This document shows, piece by piece, positions 46,610 through 58,016 of a stretch of DNA of 60,887 nucleotides. The stretch lies in NCBI GenBank assembly GCA_003990745.1, contig RBNI01000014.1:1-60887 (forward strand). Reading direction: 5' to 3'. Each line of letters starts with the position of its first letter. The stretch's first letter is position 1. A program made the position numbers and the translations under genes. The notes under the pieces were generated by a model, which ran no database searches, was not told the origin of the DNA, and saw only the letters and a list, made by a program, of their open reading frames with translations. Source of the stretch: Jimgerdemannia flammicorona. Its lineage: Eukaryota > Mucoromycota > Endogonomycetes > Endogonales > Endogonaceae.

Positions 46610-48673
46610 TGTAAGTGCACAACCCCTAAGCCACAGAAATCACACGTCACCCTCTTAACAAGCCACTGAAATCGCATGCGACCTCTGAACAAATCTGGAA
46701 ATCACCTGTGCGATCATGAAGCTGAGTCAAACAGAAGTCACAGTGCACAAAGCTGAGTCAATACAAAGTCACAGAACACAAGGTTCACACAAACGGAATC
46801 TTACCAATCAAGAATAGATGCATATATACTGAGCCCTGAGACGCGTTGAAACAGAGAACCAAAACAAATAATAACTACAACTTCCAAACACACAAACATG
46901 ACTACCGAGATCTACAACCACATCTGTGCTGACATTTGGAATGCCATTGTCAACCGAGCCACACTCTCTCTGCCCCTCATGAATATCCATAGTCTCGCAT
47001 CCCTCTACTTCGTGGAAGCCTGATGGAATGCCCTGAACATGCTTAACGAGGCCCACCAGATCAGACAAATCTCTAGCTACTACCAGATCGGCCGCCTCCC
47101 GGAGGACATGATCGAATACCACCATGATACAGACATTACCCAGATGTCTCAATATCAGAAGCTCATCGCCCGCAAACACCGAGAACTCTTCTACGAGTAT
47201 AGTACCTTTATTCTCCGCCTCCGAGTTACTACCAGCGAAATGGTTGCTACCCTATCCTATGGCCAAATCGATGACATGATATAAGAACTCAACCACAAGT
47301 ATCTCGAGTATGTTCAGACTACTGACAGAACCTTCCCGCACCCTGACAACCACATCCTGCAAATGCCCCAAGTTGGATATGCCATGAAGGACGTCTATAA
47401 TATAATTAACTTTGATGAAGATGAAGCAGAAGACAATGATCTCTCTGATGCCGACATGACCTCAAGTCAAGGATCTCTACCAACTCTGATCACACTGCCA
47501 ACCTTGCCGATAAACTTACAACAGTTCATAACTGCATATGAGACTTATTGGGACAATGACCACTGGCATAAATACCAACCTGCATTCACCCCCGATTACT
47601 TCAACTACAACGAAGAGACCGGAGAACACAACCTGTACCTTCAGACAACCCTCGAGATTGAACCAACAACTCCACCATCTGAGTACAAGCGACATGAACC
47701 ACAGCCACCAGCTTACTACAACTCTGTGACTCATAGTGCTATAACCTATAGAAGGTACGCAGACAGCAAATCTGATGAAAGCGAAGACAATATACTCCTC
47801 CTTCACCCACCAACACCTTATCCAGCATACGAGACAGACGATGCTATCCTGTGGGATGAAGATGAAGTCCTAATGTATTATTACCTCAGCGAACAAGAAG
47901 AAGTAATCCGTGAACCACTCTTCCTAGATGACTACTTCATCAGAGATGATATCATTGATGGTGATATCATCGAAGACTACCCAAACAGCATATAAACCTA
48001 TAAATAGATTAGCAGTCATAGTATAGTTAGATTAGTCTTGTACAATGTGACTGTGAACTGACTCAGCAGTCAGATGATCTCTTGACATGTCAGATCACAC
48101 TTGTACTATGTGACTGTATTCCAACTCAGCAAAGCACTTAGTGCTACATCTATATTTAGTATAGTCCAGATAGCCCCTCACTAGTATAAATACCCCCTCC
48201 CCCAGACCTCAGAATCTCAGACCTGAACAATCCAAACACAACTCCTGAGCACTTCCCCACAATATTCCTTCATACAAATACTCCTAGTATAGCAATATCA
48301 TGAATAGCGAATAAACCTATTTAATAACCCACAAACCACTCTTAAGTAAATCTGCTCTCTGTTAGGTCCTACTCCTAACCCCGTCACGAAATTTCCTAAT
48401 TGGGTATTGTCTGCAGTGATACGCCAAATCAACTAAGCTGGTCTTAGTTTCTTAAACTTCCTGAAATATGGAAAACCCTGAACATCCAGAACTAGTCCGA
48501 GAAAGGACTTTGGTTGAGATGTCAACCCGATCTTGAAATCAATAAGCGTAGAGGATGTACTCCATACGAAATTGATCTTGACCATAAGAAAACAGTCTTC
48601 TAGAATATCCAGAACTTCTAGAAAACCCTTCCAGAACTACGTAACAGTTACCCTAAAAAGCAACCCTCTTACA
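46610..48673 (+). repeat. Family A 3' LTR (2064 bp)
   Basis: TGTAAGTGCACAACC to CTCTTACA, same length as the 5' LTR. TATAAATA at 48185-48192, TGACTCA at 48059-48065, AATAAA at 48310-48315. Confidence 0.95.
46898..47995 (+). pseudogene. U3 ORF in the 3' LTR, best-preserved copy
   Basis: ATG 46898 to TAA 47993-47995, 1098 bp. Only two internal stops: TGA at 47021-47023 (CGA in the 5' LTR copy, so Arg) and TAA at 47282-47284 (CAA in sister copies, so Gln). The second part is open for more than 230 codons to the end. This copy reads PSEY and PPAY in the Pro/Tyr region and has a longer acidic stretch EDEAEDND. Being in the 3' LTR it is the copy a full-length genomic transcript would carry before its poly(A) site. 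Confidence 0.75.
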
Positions 48674-49023
48674 AATTATAAGAGAATATAAGTAAGAGTT
48701 AATCTCAGATAGCTCTCTGGAAATAAATCATACTCCTATCTGTGATATAATGAAGCCCTTATCTATAATATAATACAGCCCTCACCTGTAATATAATGAA
48801 GTTTCCCTCTCCTATAATAAAGACTGCATTCTATTCTTCTATTATTTTCCTATTATATATATATACTTTTACAATAGGAAAGTGAATTTATTCTACTAAA
48901 CCAATTCAATATAAAAAGAAGAAGGAGAGATATTGTACTATCAGAATAGTTAAAAAGAAAGAAGATATCAATAGTTTAAAAGAAGATATTACTCTTCACT
49001 AGTTGATTTTAAAAGAAGCTTGC
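48674..49023. other. Remnant of satellite header and short AT-rich repeats between two LTR elements
   Basis: AATTA (48674-48678) completes the target duplication, and the next 30 bp continue the interrupted satellite header. Then come about three imperfect copies of a CCTRTCTRTAATATAATGAAG-like unit and an AT-rich tail. No gene. Confidence 0.7.
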
Positions 49024-51070
49024 TGTAAGTGCACAACCTCTAAGCCATTGAGATCACATGTCACCCACTGAACAAGTCACCAAAATCACACATGAGCTCC
49101 AAACAAATCTGGAAATCATCGGCTCGATCATGAAGGTGAGTCAAACCGAAGTCACAGTGCACAAAGCTGAGTCAATATGAAGTCATGGAATATAAGATTT
49201 ACACAAACAGAATCTTACCAATCAGGACCAAATGCATATATACTGAGCACCGAGATGCATCAAAACAGAGAACCAAAACAAATAACAACTACATATACAA
49301 ACATGACCACTAAGATCTACAACCACATCCATGCTGACATTTGGAATGCCATTGTCAACTGAGCTACACCTCCTCTGCCCTTCATGAATATCCATAGCTA
49401 GCACCCCTCTACTTCATAGAAGCCCAATGGAATGCCCTGAACATACTTAGTGAGGCTCACCGAATCAGACAAATCTCAAGCTACTACTAGATCAGCTGCC
49501 TCTGGGAAGACATGGTCAAATACTACTATGATACAGACATTACCCAGATGTCTCAACACCAGAAACTCATTGCCCATAAATACTGAGAACTCTTCTATAA
49601 GTACAGCACCTTTATTTCCCACCTCTGAGTTACTACTAGTGAAATGAATAGTTGCTACTCTGTTCTATGGCCAAATCGATGACATGATCCAAGAACTTAA
49701 CCATAAGTACCTCGAATATGTCCAGACCATAGACAGAACCTTCCCACACCCCGATGATCACATTCTGCAAATGCCCCAAGTAGAATATGCCATAAAGAAT
49801 ATCTATGACATAATCCGATTTGATGAAGATGAAGCAGAAGGCAATGATCTCTCTGATACCGATATGACCTCTAACCAAGAATCTCTGCCAACCCTCAACC
49901 TTACTAATAAACTTACAATAGTTCATAACCACCTATGAGATCTATTGGGACAATGACCACTAGCACGAATACCAACCCATATTTACCTCCAATTATTTCA
50001 ACTACAATGAAGAGACCAGAGAACATAACCTATACCTCCAGACAACTCTCGATATTGAACCAACCACTCCACCACCTGAGTATGAGTGACATGAGCCACA
50101 GCCACCAGCTTACTACAACTCTATAACTCATAGTACTGTAACCTATAGAAGGTATGCAGACAGCGAATCCGATGAAAGCAAAGATGATGTACCCCTCCTC
50201 AATGCCTTATCCAGCATATGAGACAGATGATGCTATCCTGTGGGACGGTGACAAAGTTCCAATATATTATTATCTCAGCAAATAAGGAGAAGTAATCTAC
50301 AAACCACTCTTTCTAGACAACTACTTCATCAGAGATGATGTCATTGATGGTGATATCATCGAAGACTACCCAGACAGCATCTAAATCTATAAATAGCTTA
50401 GCAGTCATAGTATAGTTAGATTAGCTTTGTACAATATGACTGTGAACTGACTCAGTAGTCAGATGATCTCTTGACATATCAAATCATACTTGTACTACAT
50501 GACTACATTCCAACTCAGCAAGGCACTAAGTGCTATATCCATATCTAGCATAGTCCAGATAGCCCCTCACTAGTATAAATATCTCCTCCTCCAGACCTCA
50601 GAATCTCAGACTTGAATACTTGAACAATCTGAACACAACTCCTGAGCACTTCCCCACAATATCCCTTTACACAACTACTCCTAGTATAGCAATATCATGA
50701 ATAGCAAATAAACCTATATAATAACCTACAAACTACTCTTAAGTAAATCTACTCCCTGTTAGGTCCCACTCCTAACCCTGTTACAAAATTTCCTAATTGG
50801 GTATTGTCTGCAGCGATATGTCAATTCAACTAAGCTGGTCTTAGTTTCTTGAACTTCCTGAAATATAGAAAATCCTGAACATCCAGAACTAGTCCAAAAA
50901 AGGACTTTGGTTGAGATATCAACCCGATCTTGAAATCAATAAGCATAGAGGACATACTCCATATGAAATTGATCTTGACCTTAAGAAAATAGTCTTCCAG
51001 AATATCCAGAACTTCCAGAAAACCCTTCCAGAACTATGTAATGGTTACCCTAAAAAGCAATTCTCTTATA
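49024..51070 (+). repeat. Family A 5' LTR (2047 bp, small deletions)
   Basis: TGTAAGTGCACAACC to CTCTTATA. It is 17 bp shorter than the reference LTR because of small indels, mainly within the U3 ORF. Confidence 0.88.
49303..50384 (+). pseudogene. U3 ORF of family A LTR, frameshifted copy
   Basis: ATG 49303 to the usual TAA at 50382-50384, but the span is 1082 bp, so the frame is broken; a small insertion near 49645 and deletions near 49903 and 50200 are visible. PPEY and PPAY motifs and the acidic end are kept. Confidence 0.65.
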
Positions 51071-53238
51071 ACTTGGTAGCAGTAGTTTACAATCCAATTC
51101 CACTTCAAGATGCTTCCTCACTCTGCTATAAACCCCTTTGAGAATTCCTATAAGTTGGTATAAAGCCCAACCTCTGAACTGGAATTTATCCTGAACCATC
51201 TGACAATCTAGAGAGAATTGAACCTAATATACAAGGACAACTTGACCTCTATACCTGCAACAAGTAAGACAAACTTCATTCGAAGAAAGAAATACTCCAG
51301 TTAAATCAGCAAATAGGTGAAACCCTATTCACTGAACTTCTTGCTCTACATCCAGCAAGTCAAGATAAAGAAGGTCTTATTGAAGTCTTCTTTACTCTTC
51401 TCAACAAGAGTTTTGTTAGCTCCACAAATCCAAGTGACCTAGGACAACCAGCAGCAGTCTTTCTAGCCTTAGTTCCTCATGAAGCCCAAGCCTCTGTAAC
51501 CAAGTGGCTTAACTCTACCAACTTTCACCATACTAGGACCAAGACTGCATTATACTACCAATTCCAGAACAGCAAGGCTTGCCATATTCTTAAGGAAGAA
51601 GTAAGAGAAACTCTTCATCAACAATCTGATCCTGAATCAGAAGCAGACCCAGCTATAGCCCTACCCGAACCTGAAACCAATATTGAACTGAAACTTGACT
51701 TTAAATTAAGTCCATCTGAAATCAAATATACAACTGATTCTGTCTACTTTGATGCCGAGCAAACCCAATTACACAGGGACCAAACTGAAGAGGAGGAGAA
51801 GTATCTCAGTGAATTTGATCCTGGATATACCACTGAAGGAGACATACCTCCATCAGGACAGAATATACCTATACAACAACAAACAACTACCTATTGAGCC
51901 CTCACTCCAGACCCACAACTATTACTCCAGCAACTTACACAGACTCAAAGAACACTCTCACACTCTGCACCAGTACCTCAAGTAGTACTAGTAACACCAC
52001 TACCAGCAGCCCAGCCACCTCCAGTAAACAACATGGCAAACCAACAGATTCTAGACCTCACAGCCCAAGTAGCAATAATGGCAGCAACCATTACTACCTT
52101 AGCTGAACAGACCTGACCTACCAAAAATCTGAGCCTACCTACCTTCAATAGTACTGCACAAGAAGTCCAAAGCTTCATTAGTGTAGTTGATACCAACTTT
52201 GAGATTAATCAATAAACCAATGAGTGAGTTGCTGACTGCCTTCTGACAAATAATCAAGACCACACTCTGGAATAACTCTTTGCTACCACTACAGCCTATG
52301 TCTGCCAAGTTGTTACATTCTTCCAAGGACCTGCCAAAGAATAGTGGTGAACCCTTCCTGAAAAATCCCTCACATGGGATACCTGACCTGCAGTAGTTGC
52401 TCAGAATGCAGCAAATAATGCCCCAGGATATGGAGCCCATCCTGCAGCCCCTAGACTCAAATAACTCATGATTGCCCAATACCATAGCAAAACCATGATT
52501 GCAGAATCTCGAGTAAAACTCTGCAACCTCAAATTCAATGTATATGGCAAAGAAGAATTTGAAACCTTCTGTACAAAACTTGAGTCACTCCTGAACACTG
52601 TTGGCTTAGGATATATTGCTAATGATAAAGTATGAAATTGTATAAGAGCAGACCATTTATTTAATGCCCTGCCTGAATGGCTTACTAGAAAAATCTGAGA
52701 ACAAGGATGTCCAGTTGGTTGTGACTACCAATAATAGTGCCTAGTAAGAATCAAGACCATGGTCAAGCAAATCCTAACAGCTGGACCAATTCTGCCCCAA
52801 AGACAATTCAATAATAAGGAAAAGACTTAGACTAAGAAAAAAGAACTCAAGCATAAAGCATCCCAAGCTCCCTCAACATCCACCTCTTGGACACCTAGAA
52901 ATCATGAACCCACCCAGCCAAGTACCTTCAAGAAACTCACTGAAGGAGAAAGGAATGAACTTCAAAGAAGCAGAGCATGCTTCTATATATTGTCAAAAGA
53001 CAGGATATATGACCAGTGCTTACCCCAACTGAAAACCCTGAACAGCATCATGAGCAATGGTTACTACTCTGCACCACCTCAATAACCTGACTATCAGAAC
53101 ACTAGACTTTGTCAAGTTAAGATAAACTGCTAAGGCCCCAACCAAAGGAAGTCAAAAGGCAGCTAGATATGACCTATATACAGCTGAAGAAGCTACAGTT
53201 TCTAATTGAGAAGTTAAGCAAGTCTACACAGAAATTAG
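51071..53238 (+). pseudogene. Gag and start of dUTPase, family A, upstream of the Penelope-like insertion
   Basis: Primer site TGGTAGCAGTAG near 51074, then Gag with many stops. The CCHC knuckle (about 52977-53025) contains a 4-bp ATAT insertion that shifts the frame. The dUTPase starts at about 53160 (AARYDLYTA-like, Gly lost) and is cut at 53238. Confidence 0.8.
52939..53238 (+). repeat. Long target duplication, left copy (about 300 bp)
   Basis: Gag knuckle to dUTPase segment repeated at 57721-58016 on the other side of the Penelope-like element. Both share substitutions not found in the other family A copies (for example the GGATATATG after the knuckle, and GAGCAATGG), so they are duplicates of one sequence. 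Confidence 0.8.
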
Positions 53239-54060
53239 AGAAGGAAGAAGGCCCAGCAGGAGCCAGGGGAGTGAACCCAGAGCCAGTGTTAAAGTGAATG
53301 GAAGACATGTGGAAGAGTGTGTATAAGGGGGATGAACAAAGAATATAACCAAATTTGCATCAGCTGTTTATTGCCACACAAAAGCGCAGTCCTTATATAT
53401 AAAATATGATGTCCAAAAAGGGAAGATATACTACAACTTGGGGCAAACCAAATTAGGAACCACATGACCGCTAGAGATAAGTGAAGATAAAGGGAGAGCC
53501 AATCCCAGTTGCAGGATAAAAATCACAAACAAACACAAACAAAACAAATCCAAATCGAGATTAAAAAACATCCTTGCCCCCTCCGGAGTCTTGCGCTCGC
53601 TCCAGGGTCTTGGCCTTACTCTGCTCCCCTCCACTGCCTTCGGCCCCTCACTTCACTCAGGCTCGCTGTGGCTCACTCCATTTTGGCCTCACCTCTTGCT
53701 CGCACTTACCCCTCTAGGGTCTGTGGATGTTTTTTAATCTCGATTTGGATTTGTTTTGTTTGTATTTGTTTGTGATTTTTATCCTGCAACTGGGATTGGC
53801 TCCCCCTTTATCTCTGCTTATCTCCAGTGGTTATGTGGTTTCTAATTCGGTTTGCCCCAAGTTGTAGTGCATCTTCTCTTTTGGGACATTATATTTTGTA
53901 TATAAGGACTGTGCTTTTGCATAGCAATAAATGGCTGATGCAAATTCAGTTACATTCTTTGTTCGTTCTCCTTATACACGCTCTTCTACATGTCTTCCAT
54001 TCACTTTGACACTGGCTCTGAGTTTGCTCCCCTGGCTCTTGCTGGGCCTTCTTCCTCCTC
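53239..54060. repeat. Large inverted repeat at left end of the Penelope-like element
   Basis: Arms 53239-53575 and about 53722-54058 are reverse complements (GAAGGAAGAAGGCCCAGC against GCTGGGCCTTCTTCC), separated by about 150 bp that is itself bounded by GATTAAAAAACATCC and its complement. As RNA this would be a very long hairpin. Confidence 0.85.
53565..54060 (+). repeat. Pseudo-LTR, left direct copy
   Basis: Matches 57213-57718. It contains TATATAAGG near 53898 and AATAAATGG near 53924. ORF1 starts inside it. Confidence 0.8.
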
Positions 54061-55204
54061 TGCTGTACCACCTGCTCTCGGGGCCTCTGTCCTCATCAAC
54101 GAAGTTATGGATGAGGTTCCTCCTCCTCCTCCTCCTGCCTTCACCCCCACTACTGTCTTGTTCAAGACTTATATCTTGTCCACTGTTCTCTCCCTCCCCT
54201 TGGACCTTCATCCTTCTGGTCATCTGCTCCTCTTTCAGTTCCGGTCGGTTCTTGCCCTCTCTGCCAAGGAGGTTCGTCTCCACTGTGACATCGATGTCAT
54301 CGCTCTGCCTGTCATTTGCTACTCCATTCTCCCTGAGGCCCACCACCAAGCTCTCTCTGAAGAGGTTCATGCTGCCACTACCACCGCCAAGCTTACCACT
54401 ACTGATGCCACTACTGCTTTCGCTGCCACTGTCTCCACCTCTTTCCGCTATACCTGTGCTGCTTTTGTGGCCTTTGCCTCCTCTTGCCTCTCGGATGCTA
54501 CCCTCTTCTGTAGCTTCACCATCCATGAAGTTCCCTTGGTCGCTGCCAACATCGATGCTATACATCATTTCCTCCTTGCTGGCATCTCCTTCATTGCTTG
54601 CCTTCATGAGCAGAAGTCGTCTTGTACCACCACTGCTGCTCACACCACCACCACTGCTCCCCTCCCTGCCTCCCCTGAGGTTTCAGTCTCTGAGGTCATC
54701 TGTGCTGAGGCTTGTACTGCTGCCCATGCTGAGGTTTGTTCCTTCACTGCTGCCACTGCCAAGGCCCCCTCCAAGACCTCTACCAAGACCCCTGCCAAGC
54801 CCAACCAGGCTTCATCGGCCTCTTCTTGGTCCCCCTCCCCTGCCAAGGCTTCCTCCTCTATTCCCCCTACCCCCAAGCATAGCTGTCAACTTGGCTCTCG
54901 CCCCATTGGGGCCTGGCCCTGTGCCATCTGCTCCAGTCGCCTCCACCATGCCTACTGGCACCCAGCCAAATCTGTCTGCCCTCATGGTAGTGTTCCTTGT
55001 GCTGCTGCTCCTTCAGCTGCTCACTCTCCCTCCGCCTCCTCCGCCGGTTCCTCCTCTGCCTCCTCTCCTCATACCCCTGAATGCAAGAGCTGCATGAAAG
55101 CCTGTAGCTGTAAGGTCTGGCACTCTGATAGGGTGTACTCCTACTCATCGGGCTCGCCACCTTCAAAAAAAGTCAGAGGGAAGGGGAAGGCCTCCCGCTC
55201 TTAA
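53990..55204 (+). CDS. Penelope-like element ORF1, 404 residues, unknown function
   Basis: An uninterrupted ORF starting in the left pseudo-LTR. The protein is rich in Ala, Ser, Thr and Pro. Its C-terminal third has Cys/His clusters (WPCAICSSRLHHAYWHP near residue 305, CKSCMKACSCKVWH near residue 365) that could bind zinc, and ends in a basic stretch (KKVRGKGKASR) that could serve nuclear import or nucleic-acid binding. By position it may be the RNA-binding partner of the RT. I recognise no named family. Overlapping ORFs in other frames (53931-55097 plus; 53972-54643 minus) are by-products of biased composition. The upstream ATG at 53931 is the alternative start in another frame. Confidence 0.6.
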   Translation: MSSIHFDTGSEFAPLALAGPSSSSAVPPALGASVLINEVMDEVPPPPPPAFTPTTVLFKTYILSTVLSLPLDLHPSGHLLLFQFRSVLALSAKEVRLHCDIDVIALPVICYSILPEAHHQALSEEVHAATTTAKLTTTDATTAFAATVSTSFRYTCAAFVAFASSCLSDATLFCSFTIHEVPLVAANIDAIHHFLLAGISFIACLHEQKSSCTTTAAHTTTTAPLPASPEVSVSEVICAEACTAAHAEVCSFTAATAKAPSKTSTKTPAKPNQASSASSWSPSPAKASSSIPPTPKHSCQLGSRPIGAWPCAICSSRLHHAYWHPAKSVCPHGSVPCAAAPSAAHSPSASSAGSSSASSPHTPECKSCMKACSCKVWHSDRVYSYSSGSPPSKKVRGKGKASRS

Positions 55205-55290
55205 ACTTCCCCCTGGCGTAGTTCTCTCCTGGTATCCCTGTCCCTTCTCAGATTCCATCGTCGCTTCTGGTGTACCCTGAGTAGTTCCTC

Positions 55291-57219
55291 ATGCTATCCC
55301 CCCTTCATCTTTCCCAGTTGCTTGTCCCAAACTTTTGGGTTTATTCTTCCTCTGGAGCTCTTTTGTCCCCTCCTTTTTCTTCGGCTGACTGCCCCCTTTC
55401 TCCCCTCCAAGTCTTTGCCTTATCTCTGGGTCCTCGCTTTGTTTTTCCTGTGACTCCCTCTCAATTTTTCTTCACCGATCTGGCTCATCTTCTGCACTTT
55501 TGTCATGCTCTTGACCTTGCCATCTTCTTTGAGAATTATAGTGAGATGCTCTCTCACTATTTTGTTCCTAGCAATTGGGTCCCCCCTCCCAATGTCTCTT
55601 CACACTGCGTATTCCTTGACATGGCTTGCTTGCTGTCCATTCCTGGATGCACTCGCTCTTGCTTGGTTTCGGACCATGTTGTGCATACTGCACTTAAATC
55701 AGTCAAGCAACTGCCTTCGCACTTGCTCACAGTCACTGATAAGAATCAGGGTTTTGCACTTATTCCTAAATTGCTCTACCTCAATAGCCTTTCTGCCCTC
55801 CTTCGAGCCACAGCTTACGAGCCTAGTGCTCTTGGATTGGATGAGGTTCTTACTCTTCTTTGGATTTCTCTAGCTCATTCTAGATTACTTTTGGACTCTT
55901 CTTTTGTGAACCCTATTTTTAACTTCTTTCAGGACTCTTTGTTCTCTCCGGATGTTCGTCTTCTAGTTTTCTATGCCCTTCCTAAAGTTCACAAGCCTTC
56001 TTTGGCTTGGCATCCTATTATGGCTGCTTTTTGTTTGCCTACCACCAAGATTTCGAAGTAGCTCTCCTACTTCTTCCTCTCCTGGATGGCTCTTCTTCAG
56101 TACTGTCTTGGGCCTGAGTACACCATTCTTCATGATACCCAGAAGCTCATCCTTCTCTGCTCCACCATTGTGCCTGTTCATTGTTTTTCCCATTTGGCCT
56201 CTGGTGACTTCTCCTCCTTTTATACTGCTATTTGTTTTGATGAGATTGATAATTGTCTTTGTTTCTTGGGTTCCATTGTCTTTTCTTTAGATTTCCCTGT
56301 TTTGTTGGCTTCCATTGTTGAGCTTACACTCCTCATCTGCTGCTCTAATTTCTTTGAGTCAGCCCTTGGCTGTTTTCACCAGTTATCTGATATTGCCATG
56401 GGAATAAATTGTGCCCCCACCCTTACCAACTTGGTTGGCCTGGCTCATGAACTTCATGTGATACATGATCCTACTTCACCTCTTTCCATCACATTCTGGG
56501 CTAGGGATATCTTCTTTTGCTGATACATTGATAACTTCATTGTCTTCACTGTTGCTGATATTGATATCCCTAGTGTGTTCCTGGGTGTCTACCCTCCCCA
56601 TCACTCTATTACTTAGATATATGGTATGACTAGTATTCCTTTTTTGGACCTTTCCATTTCTCTTTCCCCCTTTCGAACTGTTGTATATTCTCATTTTCCT
56701 CATTCTCAACAGTTCCCTGACTTCTTGTCCAACCATCCTCGTCGTACTCTTCTTGAATGTGTTCATAGTAAGGCTCGTCGTCTTGCTTTATGCTGCTCCC
56801 ATCATTCTGATTGGGTGTCTGCTGTTTGGATTCTTGGCAACTTCGTGGTCTATCATCGTACCTATCCAATTTCTATCATTTGTGATCTTCTTGCTTTGGT
56901 TGAATGGTCTGTTGTTCGCTCTTCCCTTCTCTCTCCCTCTTATTCCCCCTCCCTTCCCTCTCTCTCCCCTTACCCACTCCGTACCCCCTCTTCCTTCCCA
57001 CCCCCGATTCTCATTGTACCATTTGATTGTGCTCAATGGGTTACTCAATACTCTGACACTGTCCTATGCTCTTCTCTTTCCCGCCATGGACTTTCGTCTC
57101 TTCCTCGATGCCCTCTAATTGCCTGTTTGCATCTTCCTTCTGTTTCTTCTTTAATCTATCACTCTTGTTTTGCATTTTCATCACCTTCTGGTACCTCTGA
57201 CTCTGTCGGAGAGGATTAA
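55291..57219 (+). pseudogene. Penelope-type reverse transcriptase (ORF2) with three stops
   Basis: One frame of 643 codons interrupted by TAG (56059-56061), TGA (56521-56523) and TAG (56614-56616). RT signs of the Penelope group: TDKNQGFALIPK in the N-terminal part (near 55735), FYALPKVHKP (near 55972), a SGDFSSFYTAI block with the first catalytic Asp (near 56203), IAMGINCAPTLTNL (near 56392), YIDNFIVF where YxDD is expected (near 56524, second Asp now Asn), and a SIPFLDLSISL block (near 56632). About 150 residues follow without a GIY-YIG endonuclease, so it resembles the endonuclease-lacking class (Athena/Coprina). It starts 86 bp after ORF1 in another frame. Confidence 0.8.
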
Positions 57220-57718
57220 AAAACATCCTTGCCCCCTCCGGGGTCTTGTGCTCGCTCTGGGGTCTCGGCCTTATTCCGCTCCCCTCCACTGCCTTTGACC
57301 CCTTGCTTCGCTTGAGCTCACTATGGCTCACTCCATTTTGGTCTCACCCCTCACTCGCGCTCACCTCTCTGGGGTCTGTGGATGTTTTTTAATCTCGATT
57401 TGGATTTGTTTTGTTTGTATTTGTTTGTGATTTTTATCCTGCAACTGGGATTGGCTCTCCCTTTATCTCCACTTATCTCTAGCAGTCATGTGGTTTCTAA
57501 TTCAGTTCACTCTGAGTTGTGACACGTCTTCTCTTTTGAGATATCGTATTTTGTATATAAGGACTGTGCTTTTGCATGGCAATAAATGGCTAATGCAAAT
57601 TCAGTTATGTTCTTTATTTGTCCCACTTATACACACTCTTCCACATATCTTCTGTTCGCTTTGACACTGGCTCTGGGTTCACTTCCCTGGCTCCTGCTAG
57701 GCCTTCTTCCTCCTTTGC
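57213..57718 (+). repeat. Pseudo-LTR, right copy
   Basis: Direct repeat of 53565-54060 and inverted relative to 53239-53575. It includes a 180-bp segment bounded by GATTAAAAAACATCC and its reverse complement, TATATAAGG near 57557, and AATAAATGG near 57583. Confidence 0.8.
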
Positions 57719-57720
57719 TT

Positions 57721-58016
57721 ACCGAAGGAGAAAGGAATGAACTTCGAAGAAGCAGAGCATGCTTCTATTGCCAAAAGACAGGATATATGGCCAGTGCCTA
57801 CCCCAACTGAAAACCCTGAACAGCATTATGAGCAATGGTTACTACTCTGCACTACCTCAATAACCTGACTATCAGAACACTAGACTTTGTCAAGTTAAGA
57901 TAAACTGCTAAGGTCCCAATCAAAGAAAGTCAAAAGGTAGCTAGATATGACCTATATATAGCCAAAGAAGCTACAGTTTTCAACCAAGAAGTTAAGCAAG
58001 TCTATACAGGAATCAG
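57721..58016 (+). repeat. Long target duplication, right copy
   Basis: About 296 bp matching 52939-53238. Here the CCHC knuckle (CFYCQKTGYMASAY) lacks the ATAT insertion of the left copy, so that insertion happened after duplication. Confidence 0.8.

Larger units (their letters stand above)
38021..48673 (+). mobile_element. Complete family A Ty3/Gypsy chromovirus with dUTPase and LTR-encoded ORF
   Basis: 10,653 bp, bounded by LTRs of exactly 2064 bp (38021-40084 and 46610-48673) and AATTA duplications, inserted in the 39-bp satellite. Order: LTR with U3 ORF, primer site, Gag, CCHC knuckle, dUTPase, protease, RT, RNase H, integrase, GPY/F-type segment, chromodomain, 430-bp untranslated region, polypurine tract, LTR. 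LTR differences in the parts I compared are all transitions. It is structurally intact but coding-dead. Confidence 0.95.
53239..57720 (+). mobile_element. Penelope-like element with direct and inverted terminal repeats
   Basis: 4.48 kb. Terminal repeats of about 500 bp lie in direct orientation at 53565-54060 and 57213-57718. In addition, the left end begins with an inverted copy of their last 330 bp (53239-53575). ORF1 (53990-55204) and ORF2 with a Penelope-type RT (55291-57219) lie between. The arrangement of pseudo-LTRs plus inverted end is typical of Penelope-like elements. It is richer in G+C and less decayed than its host element. Confidence 0.85.

Noticed and set aside
53972..54643. 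Minus-strand 223-codon ORF and plus-strand 388-codon ORF overlapping Penelope-like ORF1
   Set aside because: Both overlap ORF1 in other frames. ORF1 is longest, starts in the pseudo-LTR and leads on to ORF2; I could not fully exclude the 388-codon frame but see no domain in it.
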